A DNA stretch of 46,729 bases from Gammaproteobacteria bacterium (GCA_027366635.1 DAHXNE010000089.1:1-46729); one strand, 5' to 3'. Counted from the first letter of the stretch, positions 18,058-26,464 are shown. The notes: generated from the sequence alone by a model not told the origin. Program-made: numbers and translations.

Positions 18058-19047
18058 CTAGAGGCGCACCACGAAGCGGCCCTGCGCCTGCCCGGCAATC
18101 AGCGCCTGAGCCGCCGCGGGCACGGACTCAAGGCCGATGACCGCGCGGACGATTCGCGCCTCGATATCAGCCGGCCGCCACGGTCCGCCGAGCAGTTCCC
18201 ATATCGCCAGACGCCAGGCGCGCGGCACCTGCACCGAGTGGATCCCCAACAGGCTGACGCCGCGCAGGATGAGCGGCATGACCGTGCCGGTGAGCGCCCG
18301 CGACTGAGCGAGCCCGATGCAGGCGACATTGCCCCACGGTTTGACCGTGCGTGTCAGGTACGTCAGGACCTCGCCGCCGAGGTTGTCGACCGCCCCGCCC
18401 CAAACGGCCTTCTCGAGCGGTTTGCTGCCCAGATCGAGCCGCGCGCGATCGATCACCTCGTCGGCACCGAGCTCGCGCAGGAACGCGCCGGCCTGCGGCT
18501 TGCCGGTGATCGCCGCGGTGGCGAAGCCCGCGCGCTTCAGCAGGGCAAGCGCGATGCTCCCGACGCCGCCGGTGGCGCCGGTCACCGCGATCGGTCCCTG
18601 AGCAGGATCCTGATGGTTCTCGAGCATGCGCCGCAGCGCCAGCGCAGCCGTAAAGCCCGCAGTTCCGAGCGCCATGGCTTCGAGGAGGCTCAGTCCCGTA
18701 GGCAGCGGCACGAGCGCCTCGGCGGGCACGCGCGCATATTCGGCGAATCCCCCGTCCCGCCACTCCCCCAGCCCGGCGCCGGTGGCCAATACTCGCTCCC
18801 CCGGCTTGAAGGCCGTATCGCTGCTGTGCTCGACCACCCCGGAGAAATCGATGCCGGCAATCCGCGGGTACGTGCGCAGGACCCCGCCCCGGCCGGTCAC
18901 CGCCAGCGCATCCTTGTAATTGAGCCCCGAGAAAGCGACTCGCACGAGAACCTCGCCTGGCGTCAAGTCAGCCAAGGTCACCGACTCGAGCAATGCGGTC
19001 GGCCCACTCGGGGTTTGATGGACACGCAAGGCCTTGAACGACGTCAT
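18058..19047 (-). CDS. acuI: AcuI/YhdH-type acrylyl-CoA reductase
   Basis: NADPH-dependent medium-chain reductase of 329 residues; characterised members reduce acryloyl-CoA to propionyl-CoA, detoxifying acrylate. Family signatures are SGLNYKDALAVTGRG, YPRIAGIDFSGVV, the cofactor loop VTGATGGVGSIALALLKRAG and LLGIHSVQVP. The start MTSFKALRV at 19047 matches the family better than the ATG seven codons upstream. It is divergent from a thiolase gene 152 bases away, suggesting a shared control region for acyl-CoA metabolism. Confidence 0.92.
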   Translation of the reverse strand: MTSFKALRVHQTPSGPTALLESVTLADLTPGEVLVRVAFSGLNYKDALAVTGRGGVLRTYPRIAGIDFSGVVEHSSDTAFKPGERVLATGAGLGEWRDGGFAEYARVPAEALVPLPTGLSLLEAMALGTAGFTAALALRRMLENHQDPAQGPIAVTGATGGVGSIALALLKRAGFATAAITGKPQAGAFLRELGADEVIDRARLDLGSKPLEKAVWGGAVDNLGGEVLTYLTRTVKPWGNVACIGLAQSRALTGTVMPLILRGVSLLGIHSVQVPRAWRLAIWELLGGPWRPADIEARIVRAVIGLESVPAAAQALIAGQAQGRFVVRL

Positions 19048-19199
19048 GACGGCAGCACGCGGGGACACATCATTATTATTCTACCTTCGCGGTTCCCGTC
19101 GTGATCCGCGCGAAGCCCGCAGCCGGGGACTTGGTTGGATAATTACCCGTCGATGCCGTAGTCTAACCACCTTATTTTTCAAGCACTTGGATGGCACAC

Positions 19200-20405
19200 A
19201 TGAGTCAGGCGCTCATCTGCGATGCGATTCGCACGCCTTTCGGCCGCTATGGAGGCGCGCTCGGAGACGTTCGCACGGACGACCTCGCGGCGGTGCCGAT
19301 TCGCGCCTTGCTCAAGCGGCACCCGCGAGTCGACTGGGCCAGCCTCGACGACGTTTACCTCGGCTGCGCCAATCAGGCCGGCGAGGATAACCGCAACGTA
19401 GCGCGCATGGCCGTCCTGCTGGCCGGGCTACCCGAGAGTGTGCCCGCGTCGACCGTGAACCGGCTATGCGGCTCGAGTCTCGATGCCGTGGCAATCGCGG
19501 CACGGGCGATCGCGGCCGGCGAGGCGCATTTGATCATCGCCGGCGGCATCGAGAGCATGACACGCGCGCCCTACGTCCTCGGCAAAGCCTCGACACCCTT
19601 CGAGCGCGGCGCCAGGCTCGAGGACACCACATTGGGATGGCGATTCGTCAACCCCATCATCCGCCGCCGCTTCGGCATCGATTCCATGGCCGAGACCGCC
19701 GAGAATCTGGTCGCCGAGCGCGGCATTTCCCGAGCCGACCAGGATGTATTCGCCCTTGGCAGCCAGCAACGCTATGCGCGCGCCCATGCGCGCGGGTTCT
19801 TCGAGCGCGAAATCGTCCCGGTCACCGTGACTCGGCCCAAACAGCCCCCACAGCAGCTCTCACAAGACGAGCACCCACGGACGCAGACCACGCTGGAGAC
19901 GCTCGCCCGCCTCAAGGGCATCGTGCGCCCCGAGGGCTCGGTCACCGCCGGTAACTCCTCGGGTATCAACGACGGCGCCGCCGCGGTATTGCTGGCCAGC
20001 GAAGCGGCGGTACGTCGCTTCAGCCTCACGCCGCGTGCCCGGGTGATCGGCAGCGCCGTGGCCGGCGTGCCGCCGCGCATCATGGGCATCGGACCGGTGC
20101 CGGCGACGCGCAAGCTGTTGCACCGGACCGCAACATCGCTCGCAGAGATCGATGTCATCGAGCTCAACGAGGCGTTCGCCGCACAGTCGCTGTCGGTACT
20201 GCGCGAACTCGGCCTGCCCGATGGCGCCGAGCACGTGAATCCCAATGGCGGTGCGATCGCGGTCGGTCACCCACTCGGGGCGAGCGGAGCGCGGCTCATC
20301 GCCACGGCGCTGAACCAACTGGAGGCGACGGGCGGGCGGCGCGCCCTATGCACGATGTGCATCGGCGTGGGCCAGGGCATCGCGCTGCTGATCGAGCGGC
20401 TGTGA
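19200..20405 (+). CDS. Thiolase, probably 3-oxoadipyl-CoA/acetyl-CoA C-acyltransferase
   Basis: Degradative thiolase of 401 residues, the size of PcaF/PaaJ. The nucleophilic Cys90 lies in VNRLCGSSLDAV. The other catalytic blocks are ELNEAFAAQ, GGAIAVGHPLGASGAR (His) and CTMCIGVGQG (second Cys). The start SQALICDAIRTPFGRYGGAL closely resembles 3-oxoadipyl-CoA thiolase, but no other beta-ketoadipate genes are present, so the substrate is open. The in-frame ATG at 19191 is an alternative start; GGATGG upstream of 19200 favours the later one. Confidence 0.9.
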   Translation: MSQALICDAIRTPFGRYGGALGDVRTDDLAAVPIRALLKRHPRVDWASLDDVYLGCANQAGEDNRNVARMAVLLAGLPESVPASTVNRLCGSSLDAVAIAARAIAAGEAHLIIAGGIESMTRAPYVLGKASTPFERGARLEDTTLGWRFVNPIIRRRFGIDSMAETAENLVAERGISRADQDVFALGSQQRYARAHARGFFEREIVPVTVTRPKQPPQQLSQDEHPRTQTTLETLARLKGIVRPEGSVTAGNSSGINDGAAAVLLASEAAVRRFSLTPRARVIGSAVAGVPPRIMGIGPVPATRKLLHRTATSLAEIDVIELNEAFAAQSLSVLRELGLPDGAEHVNPNGGAIAVGHPLGASGARLIATALNQLEATGGRRALCTMCIGVGQGIALLIERL

Positions 20406-20435
20406 CGGGCAGACCGCCCGAGGCGCGAGCGCCTC
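20406..20435. terminator. Paired inverted repeats between convergent genes
   Basis: Directly after the thiolase stop are two short perfect inverted repeats: CGGGC/GCCCG (20406-20420) and GAGGCG/CGCCTC (20420-20435). They lie where the thiolase and the FAA hydrolase genes converge and could act as a bidirectional stop, but neither has a T tract. Confidence 0.3.
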
Positions 20436-21129
20436 AGACGACGCGCACCCGCAACGGCTCCAGGCCGGTAACACTTGCCTCCATCAGATCGCCCCGCTCG
20501 ACGGCGGCGACCCCGGCGGGTGTGCCGGTGAACACGAGATCACCGGGCACAAGCGTCCACGCGGCCGACAGGTGCGCGATGATGTCCGGGACGCTCCAGA
20601 TCATCTGAGCTATCGCGCTGCGCTGGCGCTCGACGCCGTTTACATTCAGCGCGATCTGCCCCGTGCCAAGCTGCACCTCCCGCGCCTGCGCAGTGATCGG
20701 CCCGAGCGGCGCGGCGTGCTCGAACGCCTTGCCGATGCACCACGGACCCGAGCGCTTCTTCATCGCGGCCTGCAGGTCACGCCGGGTCATATCAAGACCC
20801 ACGGCATAACCGAATACGTGCCGCTGCGCCTCGGCGCGCGCGATGTCACACCCCCCCTCGCCGATCGCCACGACCAGCTCCACCTCGTGGTGAAAGTCGT
20901 GCGTCAGGCTCGGATAGGGCAGCCGCCCCTCCTCACCGGAGTCGACCGGCAGCAACGCATCCGCCGGTTTCATGAAGAATACCGGCGGCTCGCGCCCGGT
21001 GCGGCCCATCTCCTGGGCATGGGCCGGATAGTTCGAGCCCACACAATAGATACGATGCACCGGAAAACGCCCGGCAGAGCCGGCGACCTGCGCGCTCATT
21101 ATGCGCGGCGGAGTAACGACGTAATCCAT
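20434..21129 (-). CDS. Fumarylacetoacetate-hydrolase-family protein
   Basis: A 231-residue FAH-fold enzyme; relatives hydrolyse fumarylpyruvate or related beta-diketo acids, or isomerise or decarboxylate them. The single-domain layout begins IYCVGSNYPAHAQEMGR. The metal-binding acidic residues lie in FHHEVELVVAIGE, and GYAVGLDMTRRDLQ and GDLVFTGTPAGV complete the signature. The ATG at 21129 is preferred; a longer frame to 21327 adds only Ala/Arg-rich sequence. It is a likely aromatic-catabolism enzyme; the substrate is not determined. Confidence 0.9.
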   Translation of the reverse strand: MDYVVTPPRIMSAQVAGSAGRFPVHRIYCVGSNYPAHAQEMGRTGREPPVFFMKPADALLPVDSGEEGRLPYPSLTHDFHHEVELVVAIGEGGCDIARAEAQRHVFGYAVGLDMTRRDLQAAMKKRSGPWCIGKAFEHAAPLGPITAQAREVQLGTGQIALNVNGVERQRSAIAQMIWSVPDIIAHLSAAWTLVPGDLVFTGTPAGVAAVERGDLMEASVTGLEPLRVRVV

Positions 21130-21170
21130 GGCAGCGCAGCGTAACACGCCGGCACGGCTCGAGCCGCACC

Positions 21171-21365
21171 CTACGGCCGCCCGCCGAGCAATCGCGCCGG
21201 CAACAGCACCACGGCCCGCAGCAGCTGAAATACACCATCGACGGCGATTCCAAGCAGCCGCAGAGGCAGCAACAGCAGCCACAGGATCGGCCACACCAGC
21301 AGCGCCAGCACCGCCAGCGGCCAGCACACCACGAAGAGAATCAGCCAGAGCAGCAGCTTCACCAT
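21171..21365 (-). CDS. Small hydrophobic membrane protein (64 aa)
   Basis: Almost entirely hydrophobic, starting MVKLLLWLILFVVCWPLAVL and probably forming two helices with a Pro break near residues 16 and 26. The C-terminus has several Arg, suggesting a cytoplasmic tail. The start at 21365 is the first Met before the hydrophobic run; upstream codons of the open frame look like noise. No family recognised. A clearly related N-terminus (KLLLWL, then CWPL) occurs in the small ORF at 30919-31140. Confidence 0.6.
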   Translation of the reverse strand: MVKLLLWLILFVVCWPLAVLALLVWPILWLLLLPLRLLGIAVDGVFQLLRAVVLLPARLLGGRP

Positions 21366-21599
21366 CGCGTTACGGTAGCGCCACCCCCTGCCGGCGGCAA
21401 GTCGCCACTGGCACACATCACTCGAGCCAAACGGCGTGCCGGCTCGCTTCGTCGCGATTGCGGTGGCGTTCGCCGCAAAACCAGCCGCCCTGCCAACCCG
21501 CGGCATCCCACTCGTTGATCGATGCGGCATCATAGCCGCCGCGCGCGCTCATGAATTCAATCCATCAAGATCCGGGCGGCGCGCCGAAGGAGCACCCGA

Positions 21600-23222
21600 A
21601 TGAAGCCTGCCATTCCAGTCACGGCGATTGTCTCGCTCGCAGCGTGCGTGGCGTGTCTCACGCCGGCGTTCGCCGCTGAGCACAGCGCCGCGCCCGCCGC
21701 CGCGGCATCGGCCTCCACGCTATTCACGCCCCGCGCGGTGAGAAGCTACGGCACCGTCACGGTCAACGGCCACAAGATCGCCTACCAGGCTGTTGCCGGC
21801 ACGCTCATCGTGCATCCGCCCGGCTGGGACGACGCAGCGACGCCGGCCACCGGCAAACACGCGCTCGGCCAGCCCGACGGACCGCCCGTCGCCTCGATGT
21901 TCTACGTCGCGTATTTCAAGCGTGGCGTACCGCCGCAGGACCGGCCAATCATGTTCCTCTACAACGGCGGGCCGGGCTCATCGAGCGTATGGTTGCACAT
22001 GGGCGCCTACGGCCCAGTGCGGGTCGTAACCAACAGTCATACGCACACCCCGCCGGCGCCTTATCGCCTGGTCAACAATCAATACAGCCTGCTCGACGCC
22101 GCCGATTTGGTGTTCATCGACGCTCCCGGCACCGGCTACAGCCGGATCGAAGGCAAAGGAAAGGACAAGGCATTCTACGGAGTCGATCAGGACGCCAATG
22201 CGTTCGCCACGTTCATCCTGCAATTTCTCTCGCGCTTCCACCGCTGGAACTCCCCGAAGTACCTGTACGGAGAAAGCTATGGCACGCCCCGATCGGCCGC
22301 GCTGATCTACGATCTCGAGGTCAACGACAATGTCGACTTCAACGGCGTTGTCATGCAGTCGCAGATCCTGAACTTCGACCTGAGCGCCGATGATCCGCAG
22401 CACAATCCGGGCATCGAGCTGCCGTACGAAATCGCGCTGCCGTCCATGGCGGCCACCGCGTGGTATCACCACGTTCTGCCCGCCGAGCCCGCTCATCTGC
22501 GGCCGTTCCTCAAGAAAGTGGAGCGATTCGCCATGGGGCCTTACGCCGATGCGCTTGCGCAAGGCGCCGACCTGCCCCGCGCGCAGGAGCGCTCGCTCGC
22601 CGAGCAGATGCACCGCTACACCGGGCTGCCAGTCCCCTATCTGCTCAAGGCCGACCTGCAGGTCAGCGGCCTGATGTTCGAGCACGAACTGCTCAACAAC
22701 CGGGACGAGACCACCGGCCGGCTCGACACCCGCTTCGACGGGCCCTCCATCGATCCGCTCAACGAGCACGCCCAGTACGACCCGCAGGGCGCGGCCATCA
22801 GCTCGGCGTATGTGGCGGCATTTAACACCTATGCGGCCGCCGATCTGCACTACAAGACCAATCTGGAATACTTGCCGGAGATCAACATTCCCGACTGGCA
22901 GATGAAGCATCAACCGCCCGGCGCCTCCATGAAGCTGCCGATCGACGTCAATGTCATGCCCGATCTCGCCTATGCGATGAAATACGATCCGGATCTCAAG
23001 GTCATGCTGAACGGCGGCTACTTCGACCTGGCCACCCCTTTCTATGAAGGCTGGTACGAGATGCATCACCTGCAGATACCGCGGCGCCTGGACCAGAACA
23101 TTCAGTATCACTACTACAAGTCCGGACACATGATCTACGTGCGAGTCGCGGACCTGAAGAAGCTGCATGCCAACGTCGTGGCCTTCATCCGCCAGACCGA
23201 CAACCTGGGAGGCCGATCATGA
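21600..23222 (+). CDS. Secreted S10-family serine carboxypeptidase-like protein (first of two)
   Basis: A 540-residue exported hydrolase. Residues 1-25 are a signal peptide ending AFA. The alpha/beta-hydrolase core has the oxyanion motif NGGPGSSS (122-129), the nucleophile in GESYG (Ser226), Asp476 in NGGYFDLATPF and His510 in YKSGHMIYV, so the full S10 triad is present. AAGGAG-like GAAGGAG sits 8 bases before the ATG, supporting this start. The stop overlaps the start of a second S10 gene by 4 bases. It probably trims C-termini of peptides outside the cytoplasmic membrane; true substrates are unknown. Confidence 0.92.
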   Translation: MKPAIPVTAIVSLAACVACLTPAFAAEHSAAPAAAASASTLFTPRAVRSYGTVTVNGHKIAYQAVAGTLIVHPPGWDDAATPATGKHALGQPDGPPVASMFYVAYFKRGVPPQDRPIMFLYNGGPGSSSVWLHMGAYGPVRVVTNSHTHTPPAPYRLVNNQYSLLDAADLVFIDAPGTGYSRIEGKGKDKAFYGVDQDANAFATFILQFLSRFHRWNSPKYLYGESYGTPRSAALIYDLEVNDNVDFNGVVMQSQILNFDLSADDPQHNPGIELPYEIALPSMAATAWYHHVLPAEPAHLRPFLKKVERFAMGPYADALAQGADLPRAQERSLAEQMHRYTGLPVPYLLKADLQVSGLMFEHELLNNRDETTGRLDTRFDGPSIDPLNEHAQYDPQGAAISSAYVAAFNTYAAADLHYKTNLEYLPEINIPDWQMKHQPPGASMKLPIDVNVMPDLAYAMKYDPDLKVMLNGGYFDLATPFYEGWYEMHHLQIPRRLDQNIQYHYYKSGHMIYVRVADLKKLHANVVAFIRQTDNLGGRS

Positions 23223-24868
23223 GTCGCACCGCGCACAACCGCTCGCTGCTGAGCGGCATCGCCCTGGTCACGGCCATCGCGCTGGCGGCGTTCGGCGCCA
23301 GCACACCCGCGCGCGCCAAATCGCCGTCCAAACTGCTCCATTCCGGCACGCGCAATCCGTATTTCCACACCCACGCCAGCACCACGCAAGGCGCGGTCAC
23401 CGTCGACGGACACACGATCCACTACCACGCCGTCGCCGGCATGATCATCGTGCACGGCCCGGGCTGGAATGACGCGACGGATGCCTATGGATCCGGGCAA
23501 CCGAGCCCCGCAAAGGTCCCGCGGGCCCAATCCGAGGCCGCGATGTTCTACGTCGCCTATTTCAAGGACGGCGCCAAACCGAGCAATCGCCCGATCACCT
23601 TCCTCTATAACGGCGGCCCCGGCTCGGCGAGCCTGTGGCTGCACATGGGCGCCTTCGGCCCGCGCCGCGTGATCACGGCGGATCACACTCAGACTCCACC
23701 GGCGCCCTACAAGCTGGTGAACAACGAGTACAGCCTGCTCGACGCCTCGGATCTGGTGTTCATCGATGCTCCCGGAACGGGATTCGGCCGGGTGCGCGGC
23801 CCCGACCCGGCCAAGAACTTCTACGGCGCCGACCAGGACGTGCACGCGTTCGCGCAGTTCATCATGAAGTTCCTGTCCAAGTACGGCCGCTGGAACTCGC
23901 CGAAGTACCTGCTCGGCGAAAGCTACGGCACACCACGCTCGGCCATGCTGGTCAACAACCTCGAAACCCATCACAACATCGACTTCAACGGTGTGATTCT
24001 GTTGTCGGCGATCCTGAACTTCGACGACTCCAATGGCATCGGCATGGCGCGCTTCAATCCCGGTGTCGATCTGCCGTATGAGCTCTCGCTGCCTTCGTTC
24101 ACCGCTACCGCCTGGTATCACCACAAGTTGCCCGGCGGCGAGCCTCCGTTGCGGCCACTGCTCGCAACAGTCGAACGCTTCGCGATGACCGACTATGCGC
24201 AAGCGCTGCGTGCGGGCTCGCTGCTGAGCACCTCGAACTTCGACACCATCGCCGCCCGACTGCACGAGTACACGGGACTGCCCATCGGCTACATTGAGAA
24301 GGCGAATCTGCGCGTCACCGGCGGGGAGTTCCAGCACGAACTGCTCGCCGCCACCGATGAGTCCACCGGCCGCCTGGACTCGCGCTTCGCCGGGCCCTCG
24401 TTGAATCCGCTCGGTCAGCGCGCCGAGTATGATCCGCAGTCTGCGGCCATCAGCTCCGCCTATGCGGCGGCCTTCAACGATTACTCGCGCAAGGTTCTGC
24501 ACTTCGGCAAGGGGCTGCGCTACAAGGTGCAGATCCCGGTGTGGCGGATCTGGAACTTCAATCACCGCCAGCCCGGGGTGGGCTACACGCTGTCCCGGGC
24601 GCTCAACGTGATGCCGGATCTGGCCAACGCGATGAAGCAGGATACGGATCTGAAGGTGATGCTGAACGGCGGCTACTTCGACCTGGCGACGCCCTTCTAC
24701 GAGGGCATCTACGAGATGAAGCATCTGCCCATGCCGCGCAAGCTGCAGGCCAACATCCAGTACCACTACTACATGTCCGGTCACATGATCTATGTGCACG
24801 TGCCGGCGCTGAAGCAGTTGCACGCCAATATCGTCGCGTTCATCGACTCGACGGACCATCAGCACTAG
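23219..24868 (+). CDS. Secreted S10-family serine carboxypeptidase-like protein (second of two)
   Basis: A 549-residue paralogue of the preceding gene, similar throughout. A signal peptide spans residues 1-33 (ending ARA). NGGPGSAS is at 131-138 and GESYG at 233-237 (Ser235). The Asp in NGGYFDLATPF and the His in YMSGHMIYV complete the triad. The ATGA overlap with the first gene implies coupled translation and a tandem duplication that has kept both active sites. Differences are concentrated in the N-terminal 50 residues and the middle lid region. Confidence 0.92.
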   Translation: MSRTAHNRSLLSGIALVTAIALAAFGASTPARAKSPSKLLHSGTRNPYFHTHASTTQGAVTVDGHTIHYHAVAGMIIVHGPGWNDATDAYGSGQPSPAKVPRAQSEAAMFYVAYFKDGAKPSNRPITFLYNGGPGSASLWLHMGAFGPRRVITADHTQTPPAPYKLVNNEYSLLDASDLVFIDAPGTGFGRVRGPDPAKNFYGADQDVHAFAQFIMKFLSKYGRWNSPKYLLGESYGTPRSAMLVNNLETHHNIDFNGVILLSAILNFDDSNGIGMARFNPGVDLPYELSLPSFTATAWYHHKLPGGEPPLRPLLATVERFAMTDYAQALRAGSLLSTSNFDTIAARLHEYTGLPIGYIEKANLRVTGGEFQHELLAATDESTGRLDSRFAGPSLNPLGQRAEYDPQSAAISSAYAAAFNDYSRKVLHFGKGLRYKVQIPVWRIWNFNHRQPGVGYTLSRALNVMPDLANAMKQDTDLKVMLNGGYFDLATPFYEGIYEMKHLPMPRKLQANIQYHYYMSGHMIYVHVPALKQLHANIVAFIDSTDHQH

Positions 24869-24909
24869 AACCCCGATTTGGCCCTTCGTTGAGCTGTTCC
24901 TGACTGCGC

Positions 24910-25089
24910 CGGCATGAGCGCCCTCCCGACGCACCTTGCATCCGGTTCGGGCTTCTTGAACGCCTGGCGCACTACTTCGGCGGCGACCCCGCGAGCCGGC
25001 TGGCGCTGCAAGGGGACTACGACCTGCGCCCGCTGCCGACGCGCAACGACATCGAGCGCAACGTCACACCCCGCGAGGCAACCGCGTGA
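24910..25089 (+). pseudogene. HigA antitoxin relic
   Basis: Frame 24958-25089 ends ERLAHYFGGDPASRLALQ, then DYDLRPLPTRNDIER and a TGA, nearly the same as the C-terminal 44 residues of the intact antitoxin at 25948-26253. Similarity continues about 35 bases past the stop and, weakly, upstream to about 24910, where the middle of the gene is missing and the frame is shifted. It is therefore a decayed duplicate of the nearby antitoxin locus, just outside the left tRNA-like repeat. Confidence 0.8.
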
Positions 25090-25245
25090 TCTGAGCCCCG
25101 TTACCTCTACCCTGCCGTAGATCCCGCCGGGGCAACGCCCAAAACGCTCACCCGGCTGGCGCGCCGACTCCCGAACAGCAGCGCCACACGGGCGCACCAT
25201 GCCAAGTTGCATGTACTACGCCGCCGAAGTTGCTGATTTCAATAA

Positions 25246-25289
25246 GGGGCGTGACGGTATCGAACCCTCGACCAGCGGATTCAAGGTCC
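25246..25289 (-). repeat. Degenerate 3' tRNA copy, candidate island attachment site
   Basis: Forty of 44 bases match the 3' half of the tRNA-Lys gene at 32498-32570 (acceptor, T arm and anticodon stem-loop), in the same orientation. Two mismatches fall in the anticodon loop, which would read TTG instead of TTT. The 5' half is absent or scrambled, so it cannot be a working tRNA. It fits a displaced att site left by integration into the tRNA. Confidence 0.7.
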
Positions 25290-25493
25290 AGCTCGAACTC
25301 TACGCCAGACCACCAGAGCCCTCTTACCTCAACGGCTTGCGAACGCGGCATCGCGCCGCCCGGTGCGGATTTGCGGCGGCAAGTGTGCCAGGAGCGCGCC
25401 AGAGCCCCGGACTTCGCCGGCGCCGAGTGCGCCGGTCGCGAACGACGCGGACCGAGGCACTGTCTGCAACCCCTATCCGCGGCAATGGGGAAG

Positions 25494-25570
25494 GACAAAG
25501 AGGCGCGCGAGCCATTCCCACAGCGTGACCTGCGGCGCACCTGCGAGACAATGCTGGCGAACCGCAATGC
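25494..25570 (+). pseudogene. Tyrosine integrase relic
   Basis: The frame through 25524-25559 reads RDLRRTCETMLA, preceded by PFPQ. This is the box II region of P4-type phage/island integrases, which carries the catalytic Arg in LRRT. Nothing of the catalytic Tyr region or the N-terminal domain is recognisable in any frame. The position, between the tRNA-like repeat and the first toxin gene, is where an island integrase would sit. A short match, so moderate confidence. Confidence 0.5.
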
Positions 25571-25620
25571 GGCGAAATGTCCAATACCGTGCCTAACGCG
25601 CTGTCTCTGAGTCTTTACTG

Positions 25621-25649
25621 TTGACGTATTACGTTACAGGTAATACCCT
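25621..25649 (+). promoter_or_regulatory. Promoter and operator of the first higBA operon
   Basis: TTGACG (25621-25626) is a good -35. A poorer -10, TACCCT, lies 17 bases on (25644-25649). Between and across them is a perfect inverted repeat, GTATTAC (25626-25632) and GTAATAC (25640-25646), 7 bases apart, which is a likely operator for the HigA antitoxin. The toxin ATG at 25656 is where transcription would begin. Confidence 0.55.
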
Positions 25650-25655
25650 ATTCGC

Positions 25656-25937
25656 ATGACCATCCAGTCGTTCGCCTGCAAGCGCACCGAGGCACTGTTC
25701 CAGGGCGGTCATCCGCGAGAGTTCCGGGCATTCGAGAATGTGGCCACGCGCAAGCTGCGCATGCTGAATGTCGCCAAGACGCTCGACTTTCTACGTTCAC
25801 CGCCCGGCAACCGCCTGGAGCCCTTGAAGGGCGACCGGAAAGGCCAACACAGCATCCGCATCAACGACCAGTTCCGTATCTGTTTCACCTGGACGGACGC
25901 GGGTCCGTGCAACGTTGAGATTGTCGATTACCACTGA
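25656..25937 (+). CDS. higB: HigB-type toxin (RelE/ParE superfamily)
   Basis: A 93-residue type II toxin of the HigB/GraT (plasmid killer) family, expected to cleave ribosome-bound mRNA. Diagnostic segments are TRKLRMLNVAKTLDFLRSPP, the LEPLKGDRKGQHSIRIN block and QFRICFTW, ending VEIVDYH. It is followed after 10 bases by its HigA antitoxin, the usual toxin-first order. There is no ribosome site upstream of the ATG, and the promoter places the start of transcription at or near it, so the message may be leaderless. Confidence 0.93.
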   Translation: MTIQSFACKRTEALFQGGHPREFRAFENVATRKLRMLNVAKTLDFLRSPPGNRLEPLKGDRKGQHSIRINDQFRICFTWTDAGPCNVEIVDYH

Positions 25938-25947
25938 GGGCTACCCT

Positions 25948-26253
25948 ATGAGCAAACCCACCGACCGCATGCGCGCCATTCACCCTGGCGAGGTCCTGCG
26001 CGAGGAGTATTTGGCTCCCCTCGGCATGAGCGTGCACGCACTTGCCATGGAACTTGGGGTGCCGGCCACCCGTCTGCACGAAATCGTAAAGGAGCGCCGC
26101 TCCGTGAGCGCCGACACAGCCGAACGGTTGGCACGCTACTTCGGCGGCGACGCCGCGAGCTGGCTGGCGCTGCAAGCGGATTACGACCTACGCACGCTGC
26201 CGACCCGCAAGGACATTGAGCGCAAAGTCACACCCCGCGAGGCTGCCGCTTGA
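25948..26253 (+). CDS. higA: HigA-type antitoxin (XRE family)
   Basis: A 101-residue helix-turn-helix antitoxin pairing with the preceding toxin and expected to repress the operon. It has the HigA signature IHPGEVLREEYLAPLGMSVH. The recognition helices lie around MELGVPATRLHEIVKERRSV, and AERLARYFGGDAASWLALQ follows. The ATG at 25948 fits the family; the frame extends upstream into the toxin only by chance. A decayed copy of its C-terminal half lies at 24958-25089. Confidence 0.93.
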   Translation: MSKPTDRMRAIHPGEVLREEYLAPLGMSVHALAMELGVPATRLHEIVKERRSVSADTAERLARYFGGDAASWLALQADYDLRTLPTRKDIERKVTPREAAA

Positions 26254-26296
26254 TCTGAACCCAGCCGCCTCTACGCTGCTGTTGATTCCGATGCAA

Positions 26297-26464
26297 AATT
26301 TCCTCGGTTTGGACCCACCCGATTTCCTCGGTTGAGGACCACGTGATTTCCTCCGATCGGACCCACCTGATTTCCTGAGGTGAGGACCACCTGATTTCCT
26401 GGCAGGGGACCACCCGATTTCCCGGGTGAGGACCACCCCCCTTTCCCGGAGTGTGGTTTTTGTG
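26297..26464. repeat. Seven 24-base tandem repeats at the IS21 remnant end
   Basis: The core (A/C)TTTCC recurs at 26298, 26322, 26346, 26370, 26394, 26417 and 26441, a period of 24 (once 23). Each unit continues with a variable 5-8 bases and then GGACC(C)ACC. Upstream at 26280 is TGTTGATTCC, which resembles IS21-family termini. The array lies between higA and the istA remnant and is probably the multi-repeat end bound by the transposase. The 5' boundary is uncertain because similarity to the downstream flank of the HigA relic crosses it. Confidence 0.7.

Noticed and set aside
17553..18098. 181-codon minus-strand frame before murJ
   Set aside because: Arg/Ala/Ser-rich with no motif; typical noise in GC-rich DNA.
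21978..23168. 396-codon minus-strand frame
   Set aside because: Antisense shadow of the first S10 gene, with no family content.
23135..24934. 599-codon minus-strand frame
   Set aside because: Antisense shadow of the second S10 gene; GC-rich codon use keeps the opposite frame open.
25246..25289. A second functional tRNA gene
   Set aside because: The 5' half, D arm and acceptor partner strand are missing, and the anticodon loop is altered.
26297..26464. CRISPR-like array
   Set aside because: The 24-base units are contiguous without unique spacers and drift within the unit, there are no cas genes, and the array abuts an IS21 transposase.
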